DNA of 45,011 nucleotides. Source: Desulfobulbaceae bacterium. Lineage in GTDB: Bacteria > Desulfobacterota > Desulfobulbia > Desulfobulbales > Desulfobulbaceae. The stretch covers positions 1 through 45,011 of the forward strand of contig WFUT01000010.1 in NCBI GenBank assembly GCA_015484845.1, given 5' to 3'. This document shows, piece by piece, positions 35,001-42,672 of this stretch. The translations under genes and the position numbers were made by a program. Position 1 is the first letter of the stretch, and every line of letters starts with the position of its first letter. A model generated the notes under the pieces. It was given only the letters and a program-made list of their open reading frames with translations, made no database searches and was not told the origin of the DNA.

Positions 35001-35212
35001 AGGGACGCGGCCTCGGCCCGCACCACCTGCCGTACCACCCTGATCGGATCAGCAGCCCTGCCGCCCGCCGCGGCGGTTGCACACCAGCCCATCCCGGGCC
35101 GAAAAAGCAGCAGCAGGAGAACAGGCAGCAGGCACGACCATGCCGGGCCGCGCCCCATCTCCCTGTCGGGCCGCGAGACACGTCCTGCTGCAGATAATGC
35201 CGGCCAGCGCAT
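32051..35212 (-). CDS. Large mechanosensitive ion channel (MscK/MscM type)
   Basis: 1053 residues. A signal or first helix (about 25-47: SCLLPVLLLLLFRPGMGWCA) is followed by a long periplasmic coiled-coil region of about 60-420, with long Glu/Lys/Gln helices (KLQAEVAEEQKKLESRLARL). A membrane section with ten or so helices follows (LIFFGGLLALLLLSLGLGRL, VLVLLVSIWFVLQLVIKL, LLLLVVYLFMRL and others). The MscS-type channel core at about 850-990 has the pore helix LTVFAGALGVGIGFGLQN, AERPVRIEDWIAIGDKQG and WNNQEVILPNAQLITEPV. The start overlaps no neighbour; the MarC stop lies 5 bases upstream. It would open under membrane tension during hypo-osmotic shock. It fits the minus-strand group with MarC and the DUF5335-like gene. 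Confidence 0.9.
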   Translation of the reverse strand: MRWPALSAAGRVSRPDREMGRGPAWSCLLPVLLLLLFRPGMGWCATAAAGGRAADPIRVVRQVVRAEAASLKKLQAEVAEEQKKLESRLARLREETVSDTMLEETRLAMESARLKVHSVELDLTNEEQKIQDLQDRIKKLGAQGAKAGTAGKNPPQAQTQAATEKKLQELGALLAVEQQRLAQLQERKSLLKTRLELATSWWQNVQAVYQQQQKKRHRESLEELQHRLQREEQDVQEETARLRRQLAALTGADNKTAVRRDLIHWRIEAEEESLNVLRTRLRIQEIWNRLDAMNLATVTGLAAETLKSYQQTLQQINDELQQLQTLTSGKLALFSQQWSLLQKQYALKEVPARIFAQEKKILQGIIDSLNQQLDNLQALETRVSQALESVRNAYAANVKQSLTARQILPRDLSAWKALALELVTLPRSFVAIAGRIAGQMASGWATSDTGRRLIFFGGLLALLLLSLGLGRLPSPPTGQAAQDLRFTVRARAIFVALLRGCRPVVLLGGSLLLFGLLTGIDPVSFHVLVLLVSIWFVLQLVIKLSYWVFVSPMVAPEHRQARLHYTIVLVASVSALFTLLVGLGNIGLLSTRLRDVIDRAFMLLLLLVVYLFMRLRTLLVSRIHAEWKSGFWVRMVALASLSIPLTALTAAVVGLAGYINLAWFVAAQLAIFLAVIMAWMVASDLVRDLLRNWRQRLEQGGSGRDGLGPRLLDSLEHMLQLVLVAIVLWGLARLYGWGSGNAVSGFLKSWLGYPLFHVGGQAVTLFNVAATLFLLVLVFYVGVLARQVAYFLFYRNVTDRGLRNSLSIFTQYAVLVIGVLIALNTMGFNLTSLTVFAGALGVGIGFGLQNIANNLISGLILLAERPVRIEDWIAIGDKQGVITRIGIRSLTLRTWNNQEVILPNAQLITEPVTNWTLSDRLIRTVFQVGIHYHDDPHQAREVLLDAVSMVPEVSLDPAPRVYLTEFGSSSVNFRVEFFSESDGQAGQLSVKSQVMFAIWDALKDADIGIPFPQQDIYIKELPSGQESGPSPLPDTTATPPAAQSPGTAAADSS

Positions 35213-35217
35213 GAAAT

Positions 35218-35859
35218 CTACCCCAACCCCGGAAAGAGGCTGACCAGTCCACCGGCCATCATCTGGATACCGATGGCGGCAAGGAGCAGCCCCATGACCC
35301 GGGTGGCGATATTGAGACCAGTGATACCGAGCCTGGCGCCGATGGGCTCGGCAAGATGGAGGACCAGCCAGACAACCAGGGCCACGACCACGATGGCACC
35401 GGTCAGAAACAGCCGGTTGCCCAGGCCCACGGCCTGGTGCGTGTCAACGATGACCATGCTGATGGCGCCCGGACCGGCCATGAGGGGGATGGCCAGGGGC
35501 ACGACAGCGATATCCTCCCTGCTGTCCGCCTCCTCGGCCTCCCGCTGGTTCTGGCGGGACGGGCTGAGACGGGCATGCATCATGGCAATCGCCATCAGCA
35601 GGATCAGCAGGCCGCCGCCGGCCCGGAAGGCGGGCAGGCCGATGCCGAAAAACCTGAGCAGGGCCTCGCCGGTCCAGGCGGAGATGACCAGGATCAGGCA
35701 GACGGCCAGCGCGGCCCGGCGGGCGATGCGCCTTCGTTCCGCCGGGCTGCGCTCCCCGCACAGGGAGAGGAAGACCGGGATGGCGCCCATGGGATTGACG
35801 ATGGAAAGCAGGCCGACCACGGCCTTGGCGTACAGGGTGTACTGGGGAGAGAAGATCAT
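35218..35859 (-). CDS. MarC-family integral membrane protein
   Basis: 213 residues from the ATG at 35859. Six membrane helices: AKAVVGLLSIVNPMGAIPVF, ALAVCLILVISAWTGEALL, AGGGLLILLMAIAMMHA, VVPLAIPLMAGPGAISMVIV, FLTGAIVVVALVVWLVLHL and LAAIGIQMMAGGLVSLF. NPMGAIPVF and the PL-x-x-P-L-M-A-GPG-A-I motif are diagnostic of MarC/UPF0056. The family was once linked to antibiotic resistance, but its transported substrate is unknown. The hydrophilic loop SRQNQREAEEADSREDIA in the middle is usual. It stops five bases before the MscK-like gene and lies 92 bases after the DUF5335-like gene, so the three may be co-transcribed. Confidence 0.92.
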   Translation of the reverse strand: MIFSPQYTLYAKAVVGLLSIVNPMGAIPVFLSLCGERSPAERRRIARRAALAVCLILVISAWTGEALLRFFGIGLPAFRAGGGLLILLMAIAMMHARLSPSRQNQREAEEADSREDIAVVPLAIPLMAGPGAISMVIVDTHQAVGLGNRLFLTGAIVVVALVVWLVLHLAEPIGARLGITGLNIATRVMGLLLAAIGIQMMAGGLVSLFPGLG

Positions 35860-35951
35860 GGTTGACCGGTCACATGGCCTTTCCCGCCACCGGGACGGGA
35901 AAGGCAGGGCCAGAAAGAAACGGCCGGCCCCGGGCCGGCCGGGACGGGGGC

Positions 35952-36278
35952 TCAAAGCCGGACAGGTTCCTTGAAGCGTAGCAGGTGCGTATATCCGTCG
36001 GAGGCGACAACCTCGATCTTCTCCAGGCCCTTGTCGGTTTCATAGAGATTGATCTCGCGGGGTTTCTTGATCTGGTGATCCAGGTTCTCACAGTAGATGT
36101 AGAGAATATCCTCGTCCGGGTTGTAGGTGAGGCCGTGGATCCTGATCCAGGCGGTCTCCTTACGGTCCATGGTGCCAACGGCCATGACCTCGATCTCGGC
36201 CTGGTTCTCCCGCAGCGCCTTGGACAGGTTATCACAATAGGCCTCTGCCTCCGACTTTTCAAGCTTTCTCCATGCCAT
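35952..36278 (-). CDS. DUF5335-like small protein
   Basis: 108 residues from the ATG at 36278, with an ideal ribosome site (AAGGAGGTGGAATATG). MAWRKLEKSEAEAYCDNLSK is an N-terminal helix; EIEVMAVGTMDRKETAWIRI, GLTYNPDEDILYIYCENL and DHQIKKPREINLYET are beta strands of the pattern seen in DUF5335 (Y-x-P-x-x-D-x-L, L-D-H-x-I-x-x-P). The role of that family is not known; it is soluble and has no signal peptide. A promoter (36327-36355) lies upstream. It is the first of a minus-strand run to MarC and the MscK-like channel. Confidence 0.7.
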   Translation of the reverse strand: MAWRKLEKSEAEAYCDNLSKALRENQAEIEVMAVGTMDRKETAWIRIHGLTYNPDEDILYIYCENLDHQIKKPREINLYETDKGLEKIEVVASDGYTHLLRFKEPVRL

Positions 36279-36326
36279 ATTCCACCTCCTTGTACGGGTT
36301 TCCTGATTTTTCCCTTTTACCTCCAC

Positions 36327-36355
36327 ATATTAACCACCCTGCTTCCCCTTGTTAA
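36327..36355 (-). promoter_or_regulatory. Sigma-70 promoter of the DUF5335-like gene, overlapped by a hairpin
   Basis: On the minus strand TTAACA (36350-36355), 17 bases, TAATAT (36327-36332). The start codon is ~50 bases downstream. CCCCTT-GTT-AAGGGG (36345-36359) covers the -35, making it a possible operator, though no regulator is known. Confidence 0.6.
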
Positions 36356-36443
36356 GGGGCAATTGTTATTTTCTCCGAAAATGCCTGTCTGCAGTGCGAG
36401 GGGCGCCGACCTGGAAACCCCGGCCATGCCGGTTTATTGGATA

Positions 36444-36569
36444 ATGGCGCAGAGCGCCTGGTGCGGTGTTGCACCGCAGAGCGGTGCAACAAGAGCAGCC
36501 CGCCTCCGGGTTCTCCCTCGCACCCCGGGCGTCATCCCCAACCTCGTGAGGCCGCTCCGCGGTGTCACG
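36444..36569 (-). repeat. Multi-hairpin dispersed repeat, copy B
   Basis: Reverse complement of the copies at 31821-31951 and 43636-43764, about 126 bases. Hairpins: TTGCACCGC-AGA-GCGGTGCAA (36469-36489) is perfect at nine pairs, and GGCGC-AGA-GCGCC (36446-36458) matches copy A. Read on the minus strand, it begins GTGACACCGC and shares GAGAACCCGG, CTGCTCTTGTTG, GCAACACC and CACCAGGCGC with the others. It lies in the divergent region between the DUF5335-like gene and the HTH-PBP regulator. Confidence 0.85.
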
Positions 36570-36643
36570 TTGATGTGGCCTGCGACATCCATGGTACTGC
36601 AGAGATCTTGACATGCCAGAGAACGCCTGTGTTGTCAGTATAA

Positions 36644-36673
36644 GTTATTCTCGGTTATTCTGGCGAACAGAAT
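36644..36673. promoter_or_regulatory. Candidate operator upstream of the HTH-PBP regulator and wtpABC
   Basis: Two tandem 10-mers, GTTATTCTCG (36644-36653) and GTTATTCTGG (36654-36663), differ at one base. The perfect inverted repeat ATTCTG-GCGAA-CAGAAT follows (36657-36673). TATAAG at 36639-36644 is a possible -10, with no clear -35. The regulator starts 120 bases downstream, so autoregulation or metal-oxyanion control is plausible. Confidence 0.5.
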
Positions 36674-36793
36674 CAACAACAAGTGAATCGGATTGACAGA
36701 AAACGACCCGGCCAGTATCATCCGTGGTGCTGTCCGCCGGCCGAATGGCGGGAGAGTACGGTGAGAGCCGCCGGGCGAAACCAGGAGCACCGG

Positions 36794-37738
36794 ATGCAAC
36801 AGGACCAGCTGATGACGACCCGCGAGGTGGCGCGCTACCTCAATATCAACGAAAAGATGGTCTACACCCTGATCGCCGAAAAGGGGCTGCCGGCCACCAA
36901 GGTGACAGGCAAGTGGAGATTTCCCCGGCACCTGGTGGACAGGTGGCTGGACCACCAGACCATCAACTATCCACGGCCCAGGATCACCGCCGACCTGCGC
37001 CATGACCTGACCGTGCTCTGCGGCAGCAACGATATCCTCCTGGAGCGGACAATCTCGCTCTTCAACCGGCGCAACCCGGACCATGTCCTGGTCTTCGGCA
37101 ACCTGGGCAGCATGGGCGGCCTGCGCTGCCTGGGCCGCAACCTGTGCCACATGGCAGCCAGCCACCTGCTGCAGGAGGAAGACGGCGAATACAACTTTTC
37201 CTTTGCCCTGCAGGAGCTGGGCCAGCTGCCCGCGGTGGTGAACTTCTGCCGGCGCGAGCAGGGCATCCTCCTCGCCCGGGGCAATCCGGTCGGGATCACC
37301 TCTGTCCGTGACCTGGGCCGGTCCGGTATCAGGATCGTCAACCGTCCCGTGGGCACCGGCACCAGGCTGTTGTTCGACAGGGAACTCCTCAGGGCCGGTA
37401 TCAGCGGCGAGGCCATCACGGGATACGACCGGGAATTTGCCCGCCACCTGGACGCGGGCCTCGAGGTGCTGGCGGGCAGGGCCGATGCCGCCCCCTGCAT
37501 CCGGGCCGTGGCCGGGCTCCTGGACCTCGATTTCCTTCCCCTCTGCTGGGAACGGTTCGATCTCCTGGTCCGGCGGGAGATCTTTTTTGAGCAGGGCGTA
37601 CAGCGGTTTCTCGGCCTCCTCCACGAACCGGCCTTCCACGCCCTGGCCGCGGAACTGGCAGGCTATGACCTCAGTCTTTCCTCGCGAATGGTCTTTCCGC
37701 GGGAGGATATGCAAAACCAACGCACGGAGAATCCATGA
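36794..37738 (+). CDS. Helix-turn-helix regulator with periplasmic-binding-like sensor
   Basis: 314 residues from the ATG at 36794 (CAGGAG seven bases upstream). Residues 1-60 are an excisionase/MerR-type helix-turn-helix: QLMTTREVARYLNINEKMVY, then TLIAEKGLPATKVTGKWRF. Residues about 70-300 resemble a substrate-binding (PBP-like) sensor: LTVLCGSNDILLERTISLFN, VLVFGNLGSMGGLRCLGRN, GILLARGNPVGITSVRDLG and VNRPVGTGTRLLFDRELLRA with the expected T-G-T-R. Such HTH-PBP fusions are often found beside molybdate/tungstate uptake genes and are thought to sense the oxyanion directly. The stop overlaps the wtpA-like start as ATGA, so the sensor and importer are translationally coupled. Confidence 0.85.
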   Translation: MQQDQLMTTREVARYLNINEKMVYTLIAEKGLPATKVTGKWRFPRHLVDRWLDHQTINYPRPRITADLRHDLTVLCGSNDILLERTISLFNRRNPDHVLVFGNLGSMGGLRCLGRNLCHMAASHLLQEEDGEYNFSFALQELGQLPAVVNFCRREQGILLARGNPVGITSVRDLGRSGIRIVNRPVGTGTRLLFDRELLRAGISGEAITGYDREFARHLDAGLEVLAGRADAAPCIRAVAGLLDLDFLPLCWERFDLLVRREIFFEQGVQRFLGLLHEPAFHALAAELAGYDLSLSSRMVFPREDMQNQRTENP

Positions 37739-38715
37739 GATTGCGCAACAGAAGACCACGGCGACCATTCCTTGTCTGCGCCCTGTCCGGCCTGGTCCTG
37801 CTCCTGTCCCTGGCCCCGGCCGTGGCCGGACTGCAGGGCGAGCTGATCATCTTTCACGCCGGATCGCTGTCCATTCCGTTCCGGCAGATCAGCAGGGCCT
37901 TCATGGCAGCAAACCCGGGTGTGCGTATCTCCCGGGAGGCAGCGGGTTCCCGCACCAGCGCCCGCAAGATCACCGATCTCGGCAGGCCCTGCGACGTCAT
38001 GGCCTCTGCCGACGCCTCGGTGATCGACCAACTGTTGATCCCCGGGTTTGCCGACTGGAACATCTCCTTTGCCACCAACGAGATGGCCATCATGTACCGG
38101 CCCGACTCGGCCTTTGCCGACGAAATCAACGGCCGGAACTGGCCGGAGATCCTGCTGCGCAAGGGCGTCCGGTACGGTCATTCCGATCCGAATGCCGACC
38201 CGTGCGGCTACCGCAGCCAGTTTACCTGGCAACTGGCGGAAAAGTACTACCGGATCCCCGGGCTCTACCGGAAGCTGCGACAGAACTGTCCGCCACGCAA
38301 CATCCGGCCCAAGGAGACCGACCTGATAGCCCTGCTGGAGAGCGGTGAACTGGACTATCTCTTCATCTATCGCTCCATCTGCGAGCAGCACCACATGCCC
38401 TACGTGGTGCTTCCCGACGAGATCAACCTGAAATCCGCTGCCCTGGCCAGATATTACAGCCAGGCATCCCTGCGCATCTCCGGCAGGAGCCCGGGCCGGT
38501 TCATCACCAAGACCGGCAGGCCCATGGTCTACGGCATCACGGTCCTGAAAAATGCCCCCAACAGGAAGGTGGCCGAGGCCTTTGTCGAGTTCGTGATCGG
38601 GCCCGAGGGGCAGAAGATCATGCGGGCCAACGGCCAGCCGCCCCTCGTCCCGCCCCGGGCCACGGGAAAGGTGGAACTGATGGGACCGTCGCTTGCCGCC
38701 CTTGTTGGCCGGTGA
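37735..38715 (+). CDS. wtpA: Tungstate/molybdate ABC transporter, substrate-binding protein (WtpA-like)
   Basis: 326 residues with a signal peptide (about 1-30, ending PAVAG before LQGEL). The mature protein is a type-II oxyanion-binding protein: ELIIFHAGSLSIPFRQISRA is the N-terminal strand with the Ser that contacts the oxyanion, EAAGSRTSARKITDLGRPCD is the second contact with conserved Ser and Arg, and RYGHSDPNADPCGYRSQF is the WtpA-type third segment; GITVLKNAPNRKVAEAFVEF is the C-terminal lobe. WtpA-family proteins bind tungstate tighter than molybdate, which fits an anaerobe using tungsten enzymes; ModA is the alternative. Coupled to the upstream regulator; the permease follows 13 bases later. 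Confidence 0.88.
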   Translation: MRLRNRRPRRPFLVCALSGLVLLLSLAPAVAGLQGELIIFHAGSLSIPFRQISRAFMAANPGVRISREAAGSRTSARKITDLGRPCDVMASADASVIDQLLIPGFADWNISFATNEMAIMYRPDSAFADEINGRNWPEILLRKGVRYGHSDPNADPCGYRSQFTWQLAEKYYRIPGLYRKLRQNCPPRNIRPKETDLIALLESGELDYLFIYRSICEQHHMPYVVLPDEINLKSAALARYYSQASLRISGRSPGRFITKTGRPMVYGITVLKNAPNRKVAEAFVEFVIGPEGQKIMRANGQPPLVPPRATGKVELMGPSLAALVGR

Positions 38716-38728
38716 AGGGCTACAGGGG

Positions 38729-39505
38729 ATGAACAGTTTCCGTCTTCTCGTTACGGGGGCCGGCCTGCTGCTGCTCCTGCTGCTCACCGTGCCCCTGGTC
38801 AACATGCTTGTCCAGTCGGAGCCGGCCATCCTGGCCTCGACCCTTGCGGACCAGGAGGTGATCGCCTCTGTCTTCCTGACCCTGCGGGCCGCCCTCTGGG
38901 CCACCCTGGCCGGCCTGCTCCTGGGGGTGCCCCTGGCCTACCTCCTGGCCCGTTCCGAGTTCCGTGGCAAGAGCATTGTCCAGGGCATGGTGGACCTGCC
39001 GGTCATGATCCCCCACACCGCCATGGGCGTGGCCCTGCTCATGATCTATGGCAGGAAATTCCTCCTGGGCGGCCTCTTCCAGCGCCTGGGCATCACCTTT
39101 GTCGGCACCGAGGCCGGCATCAGCCTGGCCATGGCCTATGTCTCCATGCCCTTCCTGGTCAACGCGGCCCGGGAAGGATTTACGGCCGTGGACCCCAGGC
39201 TGGAAAAGGTGGCCAGAACCCTTGGCGCCTCTCCCTGGCAGGCGTTTTTCCGGGTCTCCCTGCCGCTCTGCCGGCGCGCCATCCTCTCGGGCGCGATCAT
39301 GATGTGGGCGCGGGGCATATCCGAATTCGGCGCTGTCGTGGTCCTGGCCTACCACCCCATGGTGGCCCCCATCCTCATCTGGGAACGGTTTCAGTCCTAC
39401 GGTCTCCGTTATGCCCGCCCGGTCGCCGTACTGCTGATCATCCTCTGTCTCTTCGTGTTCGCCGGCCTGCGCTGGCTGGCCGCGCGCAACGGCCGGGAGG
39501 AATAG
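38729..39505 (+). CDS. wtpB: Tungstate/molybdate ABC transporter permease (WtpB-like)
   Basis: 258 residues from the ATG at 38729. Five to six membrane helices, including LLLLLLLTVPLVNMLV and FLTLRAALWATLAGLLLG. The cytoplasmic coupling loop FLVNAAREGFTAVDPRLEKV then ARTLGASPWQAFFRVSLPLC is the permease EAA motif, with G in the conserved place, which contacts the ATPase. ISEFGAVVVLAY is the last helix signature typical of ModB/WtpB/CysT permeases. Two copies should form the inner-membrane pore. AGGGGATG gives the ribosome site. Lies between the binding protein and ATPase in one operon. Confidence 0.9.
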   Translation: MNSFRLLVTGAGLLLLLLLTVPLVNMLVQSEPAILASTLADQEVIASVFLTLRAALWATLAGLLLGVPLAYLLARSEFRGKSIVQGMVDLPVMIPHTAMGVALLMIYGRKFLLGGLFQRLGITFVGTEAGISLAMAYVSMPFLVNAAREGFTAVDPRLEKVARTLGASPWQAFFRVSLPLCRRAILSGAIMMWARGISEFGAVVVLAYHPMVAPILIWERFQSYGLRYARPVAVLLIILCLFVFAGLRWLAARNGREE

Positions 39506-39507
39506 CC

Positions 39508-40590
39508 ATGCTGCGGCTCGGCAACATCCGTGTCCACCTGGGGAGATTCAGGCTCCGCATCCACCGGCTCCATGTCCGGCCTGGAGAATACAGGGTCCTG
39601 CTCGGCCCCACCGGCACGGGCAAGACCGTGCTCCTGGAGACCATCGCCGGCCTGTATGCGCCGCGACAGGGACAGATCGTGCTCAATGGCCGGGACGTGA
39701 CCAGGACCCCGCCGGAACACCGTGATCTCGGCGTCGTCTACCAGCAGTACGCCCTGTTTCCCCACCTGCAGGTGTTTGACAACATCGCCTTTGGCCTGCG
39801 CCTGCGGCGTGAAGCCGACAGCAGGATCAGGAAGAAGGTGGAGGAGATGGCATCTTTCCTCGGCATCAGCCACCTCCTTGCCCGGCGTCCCGGCAACCTC
39901 TCCGGCGGTGAATGCCAGCGGACAGCCCTGGCCCGGGCCCTGGTCCTGCGGCCCCGGCTGCTCCTGCTGGACGAGCCCCTGAGCGCGCTGGACCTCCTGA
40001 CCCGGGACCGGCTGCGGCGTGAACTGCAGCGGATCCACGCGAACTTCGGGATCACCATCCTCCACATCACCCACGACCTGGACGAGGCCTTTTTCCTGGC
40101 CGACCGGATGACGGTGATGCGGAACGGCATGCTGCTCCAGGAGGGGACGCCGCAGGCCGTTGCCCGGCGGCCGGCAACCAGGTTCGTGGCCGAACTGACG
40201 GGCACGAAGAACTTTCTTCCGGCCACGGTGGCGGCAGATGGCACCATCATGGTCAGGGAGATGGGCCCCCTGGACCCCGGCCTGATGACGACACCACCCA
40301 GGGCGGGGCAGGGAGAGATCCTGCTCACCTTCCCGTCCTGGGCCATCGAGCTGGGCGCGGCAGCGGAACAGGGCAGCCACTGGTGGCGGGGAAAGGCCCG
40401 GGTCACGGACATCCGCCGGACCGAGAGCCAGGTGGAGCTGGAGCTGGCCCGTGGCGATGCGGTGCGGCTTCATACCACCCTGTCCAGGCGCGAGGCAGAA
40501 CAGCTCCCCTTCCGGCCGGAACCGGGCGCGACGGTGCGCATCGCCATCGGGCAAAACGACCTGCACTGGCTGCCGGCAGGGGAAGAATAA
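39508..40590 (+). CDS. wtpC: Tungstate/molybdate ABC transporter ATP-binding protein (WtpC-like)
   Basis: 360 residues from the ATG at 39508, with GGAGGAATAGCC as the ribosome site and the permease stop two bases before. GPTGTGKT (about 34-41) is Walker A, QQYALFPHLQVFDNIAFGL the Q-loop region, NLSGGECQRTALARALV the ABC signature, and PRLLLLDEPLSALDLLTRDRL Walker B and D-loop; HITHDLDEAF has the switch His. Residues about 230-355 form a C-terminal regulatory region with a TOBE/Mop-like part, LRQDEILLTFPSW-like GEILLTFPSWAIELG and RVTDIRRTESQVELELARG, which in ModC/WtpC responds to oxyanion. It hydrolyses ATP to drive import; completes the wtpABC operon. Confidence 0.9.
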   Translation: MLRLGNIRVHLGRFRLRIHRLHVRPGEYRVLLGPTGTGKTVLLETIAGLYAPRQGQIVLNGRDVTRTPPEHRDLGVVYQQYALFPHLQVFDNIAFGLRLRREADSRIRKKVEEMASFLGISHLLARRPGNLSGGECQRTALARALVLRPRLLLLDEPLSALDLLTRDRLRRELQRIHANFGITILHITHDLDEAFFLADRMTVMRNGMLLQEGTPQAVARRPATRFVAELTGTKNFLPATVAADGTIMVREMGPLDPGLMTTPPRAGQGEILLTFPSWAIELGAAAEQGSHWWRGKARVTDIRRTESQVELELARGDAVRLHTTLSRREAEQLPFRPEPGATVRIAIGQNDLHWLPAGEE

Positions 40591-40737
40591 ACCGACCCGC
40601 AAGGGCGGGACATGGAAAAGGAAGCAGGTCTTCGTCCGGAGCAACCGGAGATTGCCGGCACTGCCGGGGCCGGGAACTGCCCCTGGTAACAGGTCCAACA
40701 GGTCAAAAGAAGAGGAAAGCCGAGGAGGAAAGAAACC

Positions 40738-41523
40738 ATGCATACACCACTGACCAGGGTCGAGATCCTGTCCATCTACAAGGTCCATGGCGAACGGGTA
40801 CTTCTTCCGAAAAGGATGGCCCAGGCGCCGCCCGATGTGCGGGAGACGATCCTGGCACTGGCCGGGGACGTGCGCGAGGCCGGGGGACGCCTGATCCTCT
40901 CGGACCTGTTCCGCAGCTATGACATGCAGTTCCAGGCGCACCTGGACTGGAAGACAGGCAAGAAAAAGGCCTACAGCCCGCCACCGGGCGGTTCCATGCA
41001 CGAGGCAGGCAGGGCCTTTGATCTCTCCCTGCGCGACCTGAAGATACCGCTGGCAGAGTTCTGGAAGATGGCGGAGCGCCGGGGTGTCTTTCCCATCATC
41101 AGCACACCGGACAGGAAAAAGAGCGAGGCATGGCACTTTGACTGCCCCGGCAGCCACCGTTTGGTGGCCGAATACTACCGGTCCGGCAAGGGGGACAACA
41201 TGCCCCCCTACAAGGCCATGGCAGCCTCGGCCATCCTGGCCATCGGGGTCAGGGTGGATACCTTTGGCGACAACCAGGACGCGGCCCGTCTCCAGGCCTC
41301 CCTTGTCCGGCTGGGATATGAAATCGGCAATATCGACGGCCGCATCGGCCGGAGGACGCGGGCGGCCATGGCGGAGGCGGAGATCGACGACCAGGAACCG
41401 GCCCGGGCCGTGGCCAGGGCCGAAGACCTGCTCCAGCAGCGATACGCCGCGGAATACAGGGAGTCATCGCCCGCCGGCAGTGCTCCTTTCGATTTCCAGG
41501 CGCCGCCCCATATCCTGGCCTGA
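40738..41523 (+). CDS. M15-family peptidase with C-terminal peptidoglycan-binding domain
   Basis: 261 residues with an ideal ribosome site (GAGGAGGAAAGAAACC). Residues about 80-140 have the M15 (VanY-like) zinc site: SMHEAGRAFDLSL gives the S-x-H-x2-G-x-A-x-D motif and SEAWHFDCPG gives E-x-x-H. Such enzymes trim the D-Ala-D-Ala or other peptide of peptidoglycan. RLQASLVRLGYEIGNIDGRI followed by GRRTRAAMAEAEI (about 180-220) is a peptidoglycan-binding domain 1 repeat, here C-terminal to the enzyme although it is often N-terminal. No signal peptide is visible, which leaves its route to the wall unclear. It is 147 bases after wtpC; a small CCCGC / GCGGG hairpin near 40597 without a T-tract is the only hint of a terminator. 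Confidence 0.8.
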   Translation: MHTPLTRVEILSIYKVHGERVLLPKRMAQAPPDVRETILALAGDVREAGGRLILSDLFRSYDMQFQAHLDWKTGKKKAYSPPPGGSMHEAGRAFDLSLRDLKIPLAEFWKMAERRGVFPIISTPDRKKSEAWHFDCPGSHRLVAEYYRSGKGDNMPPYKAMAASAILAIGVRVDTFGDNQDAARLQASLVRLGYEIGNIDGRIGRRTRAAMAEAEIDDQEPARAVARAEDLLQQRYAAEYRESSPAGSAPFDFQAPPHILA

Positions 41524-41548
41524 GACAGGCCCGGTACCGCAGCTCCCC

Positions 41549-42445
41549 TCATATCCTGGAGCCGATGACCGCATACTGCGCCTGGCGCCGCTCTTCCGGC
41601 AGGGCGAGGAAGTCCCGCACCTCGGCAAGCATCTGGTCCCGCTCCTCGCGCAGCAGGCCGCTGACCTGGACATAGTTGTTGGCATGGTCACAGGCAAGGA
41701 AGGTCTCCAGGGGCCGGAGCTGTTCCAGGAGCAGCTCCAGCTCGCGCACGGTCCCCTCGGGGTCCTGCTCGACAAAATCCCCGGCCCGCACCTCCTGCCA
41801 GAGCGGGCAGCCATTTTCCACATTTCCGTGCAGCCACAGGCGGCGGACACGGACGAAACCGGGCTCGATCCTGTTGATGAGGCGCGCGGTTTCGGTGATG
41901 TGGCGCCGCCACTGGTCCCTGCCGCCAAGGCCGAGCAGGACGTAACAGGAAAGCTCGATACCCGCCTCCCGCAACCAGCGGGCAACCCGCACCACCATCT
42001 TCGGGGACTGGCCCTTGCGCTGCCGCCGCAGGATCTCGGCATCTCCGGACTCGAGCCCGACATGGATCCGGTCCAGCCCGGCCGCCGCCAACCTGTGGAT
42101 ATTTTCCGGTCCCAGCCGATGAAGGGTGGCAACACGTCCGTAACAGGTCAGCCGCTGCACCGGCATGCGCTGCCGCAGATACCTGGCCGCGTCGCAGAAG
42201 ATCTCCATGCCCGCGGCCAGGGGATCGGCATCGCCGAAAAAGGCGGTCTCGGCCCGGGGATGGCGCAGGACCAGCACGTCGATATCACGACGAATCTCTG
42301 CCAGGGAACGGATGGAGAAATCGGCCTGGCCCATGGCCGGATAGATGCCGCAGAACCGGCACCGGTTCCAGTTGCAGCCCCGGGTAATCCGCACCAGCAG
42401 GCTGCGCCACTCCGACGGCGGCCGGATAATCAGGGATTCAGGCAC
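41549..42445 (-). CDS. Radical SAM protein
   Basis: 298 residues from a GTG start whose ribosome site is AAGG before a T-tract. RITRGCNWNRCRFCGIYP holds the cluster ligands Cys24, Cys29 and Cys32 as C-x4-C-x2-C, one residue longer than the classical C-x3-C-x2-C but known in relatives with an R-G-C-x-W-N-x-C-x-F-C motif. FFGDADPLAAG is the next strand, LDRIHVGLESGDAEILR and YVLLGLGGRDQWRRHITETA belong to the TIM barrel. The last ~80 residues (FLACDHANNYVQVSGLLREE) are not recognised. It would bind a 4Fe-4S cluster and cleave S-adenosylmethionine to a 5'-deoxyadenosyl radical. The substrate is unknown. It ends 25 bases from the converging M15 gene. Confidence 0.85.
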   Translation of the reverse strand: MPESLIIRPPSEWRSLLVRITRGCNWNRCRFCGIYPAMGQADFSIRSLAEIRRDIDVLVLRHPRAETAFFGDADPLAAGMEIFCDAARYLRQRMPVQRLTCYGRVATLHRLGPENIHRLAAAGLDRIHVGLESGDAEILRRQRKGQSPKMVVRVARWLREAGIELSCYVLLGLGGRDQWRRHITETARLINRIEPGFVRVRRLWLHGNVENGCPLWQEVRAGDFVEQDPEGTVRELELLLEQLRPLETFLACDHANNYVQVSGLLREERDQMLAEVRDFLALPEERRQAQYAVIGSRI

Positions 42446-42672
42446 AAAAAAACCTTTTTTTCTTCGTTTGTTACCAAACAGTTACCTCCGGCGGAACATA
42501 ATACGTCAAGCAAAGGCCACTCTTTCAGGTTGCCGTTTTCCCGCCCTGTCCAGCGGCAGACCGCCATGACGGCTCTGCTGCCATTGCCGGCGAAGAATAC
42601 GGGAAGAGACTTCGCCCCGGTCCACGGCAGGATACCATCCTGTTCCCATGAAAGCAAAAGGAGGGATTGACA

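Larger units (their letters stand above)
36279..36793. other. 515-base divergent intergenic region
   Basis: No convincing gene. It holds, in order, the minus-strand promoter of the DUF5335-like gene with an overlapping hairpin, a second hairpin near 36410-36435 (CCGGC around CAT), the inverted copy B of the multi-hairpin repeat (36444-36569), and direct and inverted repeats at 36644-36673 upstream of the HTH-PBP regulator. An isolated TTGACA at 36608-36613 has no -10 at normal spacing. Confidence 0.7.

Noticed and set aside
32402-35197. A 931-codon open frame antisense to the MscK-like gene
   Set aside because: Repetitive Gln/Glu/Gly/Asp composition from third-position GC bias; the opposite strand has the clear MscS core.
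36345-36375. Rho-independent terminator on the plus strand (CCCCTT-GTT-AAGGGG then T-rich)
   Set aside because: No upstream plus-strand gene would use it, and it overlaps a good minus-strand promoter, so an operator is likelier.
36608-36644. TTGACA with TATAAG as a promoter for the regulator
   Set aside because: The spacing is 25 bases, too long for sigma-70.
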